A program made the position numbers and the translations under genes. A model generated the notes under the pieces. That model did not search any database and was not told where the DNA came from. It was given only the letters and a program-made list of their open reading frames with translations. 64,000 nt of DNA from Turritopsis dohrnii. Lineage: Eukaryota; Cnidaria; Hydrozoa; Anthoathecata; Oceaniidae. This document shows positions 54,937 to 64,000 of the stretch, in pieces (position 1 is the first letter of the stretch; each line of letters starts with the position of its first letter). The stretch is from NCBI GenBank assembly GCA_027922465.2, contig BQMF02000221.1, forward strand, positions 434,001-498,000. The letters are read 5' to 3'.

Positions 54937-55927
54937 TCTATATATTAATAGCCGATTCTCCGTCTGTAAGTCACGCAAAATGGTAGATTGAGTTGTGAGA
55001 GAATTATTTCTTTTTTTTGTGTGCGACGTCAGTGCGAAACAAATACATTGCAACCCCAATCGAACGTGACTTTTTTTGGCTGGTGAACCAATAAAAATAA
55101 CGTTTTGTTTTTATTATTATTGTTAGTTTTATATTCCAAGGACCACCGTTGACTTGGCTTTGAAAACAATACATCAACTAAATACAAAGAAACTAACTGA
55201 TTAAACATTTTGGACAAAAAGCAGCAGTGGCAGAACTTGACATAATGTTCGGTTTTTGCCAGTGTATCCTAACGCTTGCCTGACTGTCTGAGACGGGTGA
55301 ACTTTTTTTCGAGCAATCAAAATGTTTAAAAACTGATAGGTTAAAAAAGAATATCATGAAACAAAATATTTTTTTGCTTTTGTCTTAATAGTTGTCTTAA
55401 ATTCTTTTAATCGATTTCTTTTAATCGATTTTAATCTGATTGAACATGTTTTTTATTCACTTCATTCATTTAGCATGTGCATTTTTTTCTCCTCCGTGTG
55501 ATCTTTTTAAGAGAAACCATTTTATCACCTACTTCTGATAGCACCCATGTTAGAGAGCGTAAAACAAAAGCTAATAATAAGTTGAAAAGTTTTTTCTCTC
55601 TGCGTTTTGAGTGTATTGTTAAACTGATATTTGATTGGTTTAAAGTCGTAAATAAAAACCACGTGAAGTTCACGTTCGGAATGCATTGTGTAAAGCAAGA
55701 AAGTCTGCTGACATTTTAAATGCGACCGTGACAATGAACGGCTGAGTTAAGAACATGCAATATTTGAAACACCAGGAACGTATTTCTCTTCACGTGCAAA
55801 TGAGCTTTATTAAGCGATAAAGCCAGCAGCAAAGGAAGTCTTATCGCTGGTTTTAAGTGCAATGGAGCAGGTGGTGACACAACGCAGGCTGAACATGGGC
55901 GGCGAGCGACGCCGCCTTGGCGGCTAG
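54937..55927 (+). mobile_element. Helitron, first unit of head-to-tail dimer
   Basis: It starts TCTATATATTAATAGCC after A and ends with the GGCGGCGAGCGACGCCGCC hairpin and CTAG. The next base begins the second unit. At 991 bp it is longer than its relatives, with about 800 bp (55070-55870) unrelated to the 7069 or 55928 units; this interior shows no recognised protein and may be captured DNA. Confidence 0.88.
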
Positions 55928-56423
55928 TCTATATATTAATAGCCGATTCTCTGTTTGTTTGTTTGTAAGTCACGCAAAATGGTAGATTGAGTTGTGAGAG
56001 TAAGTATTTTATTTTATTTTGTGCGGCGTCAGTGTGAAACCATTGTATTGAGACCCTAATCGAATGCGACGTTTAGGGAAAATTATCTCGCTAACCAATA
56101 GGAATAACTGACGTTTTTTTGGGGTCAGTGATATTGGCCATGGGGTGAGGAAAAAATTGGGGCAAATTTTTTGGGGACGGCGCTCTATGACGTCATCAAA
56201 ACTTTTGATTGGCGATATCTCCGAAACGGTTGGTCGTAGCGGAACGATCCCATACATTTTTTTTATCAGTTTTTCGAGCTCTACAACATTGGCACACTTA
56301 TCACTGCCAATTCTTTAATTTTATTTTTCGTGAACTCAACTCAGGCTAAACATTGAATTTTGTTTTTCTTGAACACAACTCAGGCTGAACATGGGCGGCG
56401 AGCGACGCCGCCTTGGCGACTAG
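55928..56423 (+). mobile_element. Helitron, second unit of head-to-tail dimer
   Basis: This 496-bp unit starts TCTATATATTAATAGCC immediately after the first unit's CTAG and ends CTAG followed by T. Its interior matches the single Helitron of copy 1 (7069-7607), so it is the ancestral insertion. Confidence 0.88.
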
Positions 56424-57651
56424 TTTTCTATAATTTGTTATAAAGAAAAAATAATATTTCTTTTATGAAAAAAAAGAATAAAAATACGTCATCAACATAA
56501 GTGGTGACTAAAATAATAGAATAATATAATCATCTTGAACATAAACGTTGCTAAGATACATGTTGCGAAGTGACTTTCTTTTACTTGACTGTCTCGACAA
56601 ATGTTAGTATATCGTGAAGTGAAAAAAAGAAACAAACAAACCTGATTTAACGAAAATAAATAGAGAATGGCTCATTAATATTGTGTAACACTTCATAACA
56701 TTTATGAAAAGGTCTGTTCTAAAATCCGCCTAATATACTATACATTATCGTTAAAAAATGCACATTGTATGTCATTATTTCGTTTGCAAAATAATGCATA
56801 AATGAATAATGCCCGCATTCCGCTTCGCTATTTTTCTTAAGTCTGTTACGCTGAACGAAGTATTAAATAACTATGGCCTAACGAGTACAGAAATATTAAC
56901 CCATCAGAAACATTTTCACTGGGGAACGTTGTGTCTGCATTTAAGCAGTCACCAGTCGTTAGTAAAGATAAATCATATTTAAAGGGAGCTGGAAACTAAG
57001 ATGCTTTTTAATTCATTGAATAACACGAAAATGAGTCCTACTGGTACTAAGGTGGTACTAAGGGGGTAAGGTGGGTGCGAAAAGGAAATAGCGCCGACTC
57101 GTCTCATCTTTTTTATTATAATTTTACTAACATACCTGCATTCATAAAAATTAGGTATTATTCTTTATGCTTTCTCTAAAACAACTGCTGTCTGCACAAC
57201 TAATGTGTGGATAGTATGTAAGGCAGTAAGATGTAATTTGTAGCAAAATATCTCAACAAATTGTTTTGGACTCCATAATGTTTTAATTTTGAGATAAAAA
57301 TGTCCTAGTCCACAGTATCAGGTATCACGTATTAGATTCAGAATAGTAAAATAACCCATTCAAAGCAATTTTATAAAAATGGAACCATATATACATATAT
57401 CCTGCAAAGAACAAGTCAGAAGTTGTTCTTAAAACTCCAGGTTTATAAAATGGAGCAATAGTAAATTTAACTTGGATACCGCAACATTTATAAAAGAAAT
57501 GATAACATGATAGCAAAACTATTCTGTGATGCCTTGTAGTGTTTGTTACAACCACAAATGTCTTATGTTTATTTTAAATTGTAGAAATGGAATATCAGAA
57601 AACTAGAAGAAAGCAAAATATACATGATATTAAGAGTTTAATTCCTACAAA

Positions 57652-60600
57652 ATGGTAAGAGAAAGAATTCATACAACGATAAATTGTCATCTAATGGGTA
57701 ACTAAGTTATATCCCTTCTACCCCTCTGTAAAATGTATGGTGAAGTACTAATGTTCATAAAGTGTCGTTTTATTTTGTTTTAGAGGAGAAGTAATGCACC
57801 AAGCCAAGCAGGTCCAGTCATCCCGAAAAGAAAAATTTCCAAAAAAAGCGATGATGAAGATGATGATGAAGATTACAGGCCAACAAAACCATTTCCATCA
57901 TCAAAGGTGACCTTTATTCTTTGATGGCTGTCAGTTAGTGTTTTGAATCCATCATAAAAACAACAAGGTCTATTTTGGTAGTGATCTCATAACCAGTAAT
58001 AACTTTACTTAAAAGCTACTGGAAATTTTACTAGGATAGTTTTATTTCTCGCACCTTCCATTGTCTTGTTTTCTTGATGGATATGATCTTTTCATTTTAG
58101 GGAAGAGCATCAATTGTTTCCTTTTGTCTTTAAATGCTTCCATCTTTGTTTTTTTCTTCATTTTTTCTTCTTTCCTTGTCTAGTGGAACTAATAGAACTC
58201 TTTATGATTGAAATAATGTTCTAATTGGTTATTTCCTATCTATGCTATGGCATGAAATAAAAAGCATTTTGTTGAATTTTCAAATGGTTTGACATTTCCC
58301 ATTGCAGCGGTAGTATTGTTTGTCCTTAATGGCAAACCTTGCTAACTAAATGTTAGTCTCACAATATTCACAATTCGAAATATATAAGACTTTCTGTATT
58401 TGTACACTTCAAAACAATCAAATGAATCCATATCCAATTTATGTATTTATAATTAAATTTTGATTTTCTGTAAAAATGGATTACTGAAAATTGATAATGA
58501 ATTTTATTTGGAATTACAGTGCAACAAGTTGGTTCGATACAACACTAACCAATTTCTGTCACCATTTCGAAAACCACTGGCTAACATCACAGTGACAACG
58601 ACCACTGAAAATGGAAGCTTGTCAAGTCACGTAAGTGTTTTTAAGCATTTTTGTTGACAGTATTGTTTTAATATGATGTATGCATATCGTTGTTATGTTT
58701 ATGGTAGGAAGCACTCATCAGAGGGATTCTATCAAAACCATTCAAAGTTCCCATGAAAAATTACCAGGGTAAAATTTATATACATGATGAAGATCAGCTT
58801 ATTTTGTGTATTCCTTGTTATGAATGGTTTTTTTGTTCAAAATTCCTGTTACATTTAAGGCTCCAATCATGGCAGAAGTCTGGGCATGAGGAGACAACCT
58901 CACAAATTGTGTTTGCATGATCCATATGAGGAGGGAGCACTTGTTTTGTATAAGCCACCTGACGTTTCGGCACACGAAAAACTCAACCTGAAAAAGTTAG
59001 TTACCAATTTTAAAAAGTACAAATCAAACGCCACATTGGGATGTCTGTTTTTTAGTCCCATTTATTATTCTTTAAGTTCGTCAGGGTTACCAAAATTCAG
59101 GCACCGAAATACACAGAAACACAGTAAAAGTTAGTCAGGAACAGAAGAAGATGGTTTAATAATTTGAATAAAACAATATAAAAATCTTGTACTATTTCAA
59201 CAACCAAGTCATTTCGTGTTTTCTTTCTATAAAATTTTCTTTTTATCCTTTTATTGATTTAGCAATTACAGTGAATTCATGTTTTCTGTTTTAGTGACGA
59301 AGCATTGGTCCACGGTAATGATAATATTTCTAATTCATTGTGTTATGTTGCCTGTTGTCAGATTTTTTCTGTCCTAGTAACCCTGTGGGCAAAACTGTCA
59401 AAAAATCACTGCAATGATAAGGACTTTCATTGAAATAGTGTGTATATTTCTATAGAAATGCACGTCTTTGCTGATTGCTCAACAAATTTGCCCACTGGGA
59501 ATTTTATATCTTGTATAGTGATTTTGCATTTTCTTCTCAACTTTCTTCAATGTATACATAGTTGTTGTCGACCCTATTCTGTCCAAAGTCTTGCGTCCCC
59601 ATCAGCGAGAGGTATATATCTTTTTTTTTGTTGAGAAGTTTTGGGTTTTCTTATGATTGTTATGAATTATGTTTTGGGTGTTTCATGCTGTAATTAGATC
59701 GGCAAAACCTTCAAAACCAATTTGAGCCTTATTTCTCTCTCTGGGATAAATATGTTGTTATTTTTTTTGATATGACTCCTTTGTAGGGTGTTAAGTTCAT
59801 GTATGACTGTGTTGTTGGTAAACAAATTGAAGATAATTTTGGTTGCATAATGGCTGATGAAATGGTAACAGCATAATCATTTTTTTTATGAGCAAGCACT
59901 ACTATCTTTATAGGATTCATGTATGCATTTTAAATTTTCAGGGTCTTGGTAAAACGCTTCAATGTATCACCTTACTCTGGACATTGTTGGTATGTTCTAA
60001 TTACTTTTCATGCTTGCAGTAGACTGGAACTTAATTCATATCATCTTAAAGATAACGAACTGTTACAAATACAATTGAGGGCTGCAATGCGCTGATGTCA
60101 GCAATGAGAATCTTCTTCTTAGAGCAATGAGAAATAAGTTTGGAAACAATTGAAAACAATTGAAAGACTTTCCTGCAATTTACAGATGTGCTCGACTTTT
60201 TTTGTCGTTATAACACAAAATATTTTCTTTTCTTTTAGAGACAAAGTCCATCTGGTACGAATCACTGTTTTCCTTGACTTTTTTTTGGTTGAATGCATTT
60301 CCATACTCCATATCATCATGGACACACATATTTTTCTAGGGAAGCCAGAAATCAATAAAGTGGTGATTGTTACTCCTGCTAGTTTAGTTAAGGTGAGTTT
60401 GATCTTGCCTTATGATTTATCAAGTGTATTCATAATGATTTTAATGTTTTGAAGATCAAATTTTACGGTAACATATAATTTTACTTTAAAGGGGAAGTCT
60501 ACTTTTAAAATATTGTGAACCAAAAGTAATTTTTTGAAAATTTAAAAACTGACTTTCATCATTTGAAAGTCTTCCAAATGGTACAAAAAACTAAATTTTG

Positions 60601-63600
60601 ATTTTAAAAGTAGACTTCCCCTTTGATAATAAACCTCTTTTCAACTAAATCTTATGTGCGATAATGATCTCTGCAGAATTGGTATAAGGAGATTGATAAA
60701 TGGTTGAATGGTCGTGTTCAAGCTCTTGCAATTGACAGTGGAACAAAGAAAGAAATTGACAACAAGTTGCGTACGTAAATGAATTATAAATTCTGTAAAG
60801 TGTCAATACGTTAGTGTTATTGAAGTTTCCGTCACTGCTGATGTTTTGTTTGTAGTTAGTTTTATGTGTCAGCAGCAAATTCGAGCTCCCATACCAATTC
60901 TCATTATATCATATGAGACTTTTCGTTTACATGCTGAGGTATTACATCGATCTCCTGTTGGCATGGTGATTTGTGATGAGGTATGTGAATATCGTATAGG
61001 TGTGTGTTCATGATTGCATCAGTTTTTTTTGTAAGTATTTTTTTAATAAAAATCATGCTCAAGGTATGTCAAAGTACTCTATAAGGGCTGATTACCCTTG
61101 CCAGGAATTGATCTTGAAAGTAGTTATGGCTGTCTTTTCAGTATGGGGAGCAAGAAATTTGCTGGTTAGTCAGAGCTATATACATAATGAGTGCTGTAAA
61201 CCAGAATCAGATTGAATAATTGAGGCAGATTATGGCTGGGAAATTCCCTTCACTGCACCAACTAGGTTTGATGTGTAGTTACTATGTTTTACATGTATCC
61301 TGATAATGTCAATTACAGGGTCACCGTTTAAAGAACTTTGAGAATCAGACATACCAAGCCTTGAATTTGTTGAAAACAAAGAAACGTGTATTATTGTCTG
61401 GTAGGTATGTTTACTCTAATCAGGAGTCTGTAGAAATAGGTTTAATAAGCAGTAGATTGTTTTCATTTTATTAAAAACACATCTATAAAAATTTTATATT
61501 TCACGAAGCTTTTTCGTAAACTTGTTACATTCTCAAGTGATAAAATAATTATTTGAGAATGTTAGCTGATATTATTAACTAAGCAGTACATTGTTTTCAT
61601 AAATTTACACTTCCATCGCCTCCTATTCAAATGAAATATTAGCGACGTTTGAGTGGTAAGTATAGCGTAGAAGCTGTAGTGGTTATCACTCGCAAAATGC
61701 ATGCGCGAGTTTGGGGTTCAATTTCCCTGCGTGGTTGAATGTACCACAGTGCCATGTGAGCCCATGCCATGCGAGAGAAATAGAGTTGATGATAAACCGT
61801 TGATCATGGGGTGTTGCAGGAGGTCATCCAGGAGAGCATGGCTCTTGATTGGGTTTGCTCCACTCATCATTGAGTGTCGAATACGTCCGGGCCTCCTAAG
61901 GTGTGACTGCTCTCAAACAGAGGTAATAACGAACACCCAAGTTCTTTTATTAAGTACGACAAATTATTAACCTAAGAAATGAAGCGATGGATGTTATCAT
62001 ATAATTAATCAAATGGTCTATTGATTTCCATAAATTAGTGGATACATGATTTTTTGCACATAAGGGCTTCAGTAATGTTTTGATAATTTTTTTTTGTAGG
62101 TACTCCAATTCAAAATGACTTATTGGAATATTTCAGTCTCATCCATTTTGTGAATGGTGGCATTTTAGGTATGAGTTTTTGATTTTTGATTTAATTAATT
62201 TTACCCCCTGTCAGGAGAGAATGGATTACTGCCAATGTTAACTTTACTTGGCGGATGTCCAGGGGAAAAGGTCGACTATTATAATGAATTACCTGTATTG
62301 ATCTAGCAAGAAGCGATCATGCTATGTTTATGGTTGAATGTCTCCTATTCTCATTTGAAAGAACAAGGTCGCAATATTTTGCTTGCTCAACGCATATGGA
62401 AATACCAAAGTTTTGACCGTGAAAAAGCAGCAGTGATGTAACGGTAACGTGTTCGGCTGCTGCACTGGATGTTCGGGGTTCGAATCCCTCTCCGGAGGAA
62501 CGCAACTTCTACCGGTCGCATCTCTGGTGGTACTGATACCAGCATGTTCCCCTTTGAAGTTTTCGAATGTCTTTGGGGTCAATAGGGCTGGATGAGGGGC
62601 TAGCTAGAAATTGCTGCCGAAATTGAGATGATTGTCAGCTGGATCGTGAAAGTAACCCCTCGCCTATGGGAACTTTCGAATAGAAAATCGGGCTTGGGAG
62701 GGGTGAGCTGGAATGATAAAAAAATAAAAACAAAAACAAACTAGCCATGATTGCATCTAGTTACTTTGACCTTTAGTAGAGGACACTCTCTGTGTTTAGT
62801 AGAGGACACTCTCTGTGTTTTCCTTTAGTAGAGGACACTCTCTGTGTTTTCTATGTTACTATGGACTTCTTGTTCTTTCATGGTGGTGTTTAACTCATAG
62901 GAACTGTTTCTGAGTTCAAACGGAAATTCGAGAATCCAATATTGCGGAGTAGGGACGCTGAAGCCTCCGATGACGACCAAAGAAGAGGGGAAGAAAAGTT
63001 AGCTGAGGTCAGCATCTTTATGTTAGGTTGTTCTTCTTTTACAGCTGCATATTTTAATGACGTCACGCCGAAATCTTCTCCAGTGAGCAAATTTGTTGAA
63101 ATAGTCACTGCGTAGGAGTACATTGGTATAGCATTGTGCGCACTATTTTAAGGAAAATACCCTTCGTCGCAGGGACTTATTGACGATTTTATCCATTGGG
63201 TCATGTTGTTTTTAGTTATTATCAATCGTTAGCAAATGCATCATTCGCAGAACTTGTGAGTCACACACTTTTCGCTCTTTCGTGAAACCAAGACCAGCCA
63301 TAAATATGTATTTCTCTCTTCATTCTCTTCACGAGATGTCATGAACACAACCCTGCTTAAGCCTTGTTGATTTCCGAGTTCATCGCATTTTCTTCTCACC
63401 GACTCTTCTGTTTACATTTCAGCATCTATATTATCAAAATATTTGCCTGTTAAAGGTACGTCTTCATATCTAGTGCTTCTTTCAATTTCATGTTGTAATT
63501 ACATGACAACACTCCACCTGTAATATGAAGCTAGACTCAAAAATGATGGTGAATGTAGTTTCGTTAATATTTGCTAGAAGTTTGCTTGTGGTTTTGTTCG

Positions 63601-63824
63601 TGTATTTTTGATTGAAGAAACTATTTTCACGGACATGTTATACTCCAAGTGTAATTCGCCATTTTCAGTGGAACAAGTGGTGCTGTGTAAACTGACACCA
63701 ATTCAACAGAACATATACAAAGCGTTCGTAGCGTGCAAGCTGGCTGGCCTGGAAAACGAAAATGAGTCGAAATTGTCTGCGACATCGTTGGCGTTCATCA
63801 ACCAAATCAAAAAACTATGCAACC
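57652..63824 (+). CDS. RAD54L: RAD54-like DNA repair ATPase, 5' two thirds (continues past window)
   Basis: Exons (all GT-AG, in frame, 468 codons): 57652-57654 (ATG), 57784-57906, 58520-58630, 58708-58768, 58860-58995, 59295-59314, 59562-59611, 59787-59864, 59942-59989, 60239-60254, 60340-60392, 60677-60770, 60856-60980, 61319-61400, 62100-62168, 62901-63007, 63216-63255, 63423-63455, 63669-63824. The product is the SNF2-family translocase that assists RAD51 in homologous recombination. Visible are the N-terminal RAD51-interacting region (MRR...[26 protein letters not shown]) and ATPase motifs I (MADEMGLGKT), Ia (VIVTPASLV), II (ICDEGHRLKN) and III (LSGTPIQND), then KCIIRRT and SKYLPVK. Motifs IV-VI lie beyond the edge. 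No disabling change was seen. Introns 5, 11, 14, 15 and others hold MITEs and SINEs. Confidence 0.95.
59383..59501. mobile_element. palindromic CCCAGTG MITE in a RAD54L intron
   Basis: It runs from CCCTGTGGGCAAAACTGTCA to CAACAAATTTGCCCACTGGG, in reverse order, and is well preserved. It lies between the 20-nt exon and the next exon. Confidence 0.85.
60488..60624. mobile_element. 137-bp MITE with 24-bp perfect ends
   Basis: AAAGGGGAAGTCTACTTTTA plus AAAT at the left is the exact complement of the right end at 60601-60624. The element is A+T-rich and non-coding, in the intron after the VTPASLVK exon. A target duplication is not clear. Confidence 0.85.
61664..61925 (+). mobile_element. tRNA-derived SINE in a RAD54L intron
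   Basis: The head reads GCTGTAGTGGTTATCACTCG (A box) and GGGGTTCAATTTCCC (B box), with tRNA-like spacing. The body follows without a clear tail. The open frame 61701-61970 is a by-product of this GC-richer repeat. Confidence 0.7.
62427..62741 (+). mobile_element. tRNA-derived SINE in a RAD54L intron
   Basis: The head has GATGTAACGGTAACGTG (A box) and GGGGTTCGAATCCCTC (perfect B box core GGTTCGAATCC). The body runs to an A-rich tail (AAAAAAATAAAAACAAAAAC) at 62720-62741. Confidence 0.82.
62771..62850 (+). repeat. three-unit tandem repeat
   Basis: TTTAGTAGAGGACACTCTCT plus GTGTTT is repeated three times, 30 bp after the SINE tail. Confidence 0.85.
63081..63202. mobile_element. palindromic CCCAGTG MITE in a RAD54L intron
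   Basis: It runs from CCAGTGAGCAAATTTGTTGA to GACGATTTTATCCATTGGG, diverged, between exons 63007 and 63216. Confidence 0.75.
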
Positions 63825-64000
63825 GTAAGTCGCTTTTGTTCCCTCCTGTTCTGGTTTTTATCACTAATTTATCAGTAGCATGGAAACTTCGGCGCTAGAA
63901 CGTTCAGGAACGTGTGTCTTCTGTCAGTTTTTCTTTGTTTTTTTTATTTTATTCGAAATGTCCCCCCAACCCCCAACTCTAGCCTGGATTCTTATAAGGC

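Larger units (their letters stand above)
53148..56878. mobile_element. Harbinger-like element, copy 2, with nested insertions
   Basis: The ends are GGCCATAGTTATTTAATACT and its complement, TATTAAATAACTATGGCC, with TAA on both sides. The TIRs are better preserved than in copy 1. It contains the hAT-like element and the Helitron dimer. No transposase is seen, so it is non-autonomous. Confidence 0.7.
52113..58789 (+). repeat. segmental duplication, copy 2 (partner 5614-11578)
   Basis: This copy leads into the complete part of RAD54L, so it is the likely parental locus. Relative to copy 1 it carries a hAT-like insertion (53638-54857), an extra Helitron unit, replaced sequence at about 52290-52690, and a deletion around 57045. 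It lacks the small Helentron and the palindromic MITE. Confidence 0.9.

Noticed and set aside
58886..59134. 82-codon frame read straight through the RAD54L exon
   Set aside because: Conserved RAD54 residues continue only after splicing at 58995 to 59295; the rest of the frame is intron.
61701..61970. 89-codon + strand frame in the RAD54L intron
   Set aside because: It coincides with a tRNA-derived SINE and has no protein features.

Overview
This is eukaryotic, animal-type DNA: spliced genes with GT-AG introns, tRNA-derived SINEs, non-LTR, DIRS-type and rolling-circle transposons, many short inverted-repeat elements (MITEs), and no operons. The A+T-rich composition, an intronless class-A GPCR, a secreted LPMO-like protein and the mix of Helitron/Helentron and DIRS elements would fit a marine invertebrate such as an anthozoan cnidarian. 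The species is an inference; nothing here names it.

Four host loci can be supported. (1) 26.7-27.8 kb (+): an intronless secreted chitin-binding type-4 / LPMO-like protein. (2) 41.6-42.5 kb (+): an intronless rhodopsin-like GPCR. (3) 46.3-49.6 kb (-): POLE4, the histone-fold subunit of DNA polymerase epsilon, in four exons. (4) 57.65-63.8 kb (+): the 5' two thirds of RAD54L, 19 exons including 16- and 20-nt microexons, running off the right edge. A second copy of RAD54L exons 1-4 lies at 10.44-11.56 kb.

Layout. 0-5.6 kb is repeat-derived with no gene seen. 5.6-11.58 kb is copy 1 of a segmental duplication whose copy 2 is 52.1-58.79 kb in the same orientation; 2.60-2.92 / 50.77-51.09 kb is probably an outlying part. 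11.58-25.14 kb is one decayed Helentron-like element on the minus strand (C76-like cysteine protease, 15-residue repeats, zinc-binding region, HUH Rep) broken by a LINE, a 4.59-kb element (itself holding a hAT-like element and a MITE), a 317-bp MITE and a small Helentron of its own family. 28-32 kb holds a SINE and decayed LINEs. 33.3-37.6 kb is a nearly intact DIRS-like retroelement with inverted terminal repeats. 38-46 kb and 49.6-52 kb are mostly repeats.

Because the duplicated block is present twice, empty and filled sites can be compared directly. This fixes the ends of a small Helentron (8578-9790), a palindromic MITE (9915-10035) and a 1.22-kb hAT-like element (53638-54857), and shows that a single Helitron in copy 1 (7069-7607) corresponds to a head-to-tail dimer in copy 2 (54937-56423). 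The most unusual features are the RAD54L/Helentron breakpoint at 11578/11579, the Helitron dimer, the nested Helentron with its protease-repeat polyprotein, and the DIRS-like element with long overlapping frames.
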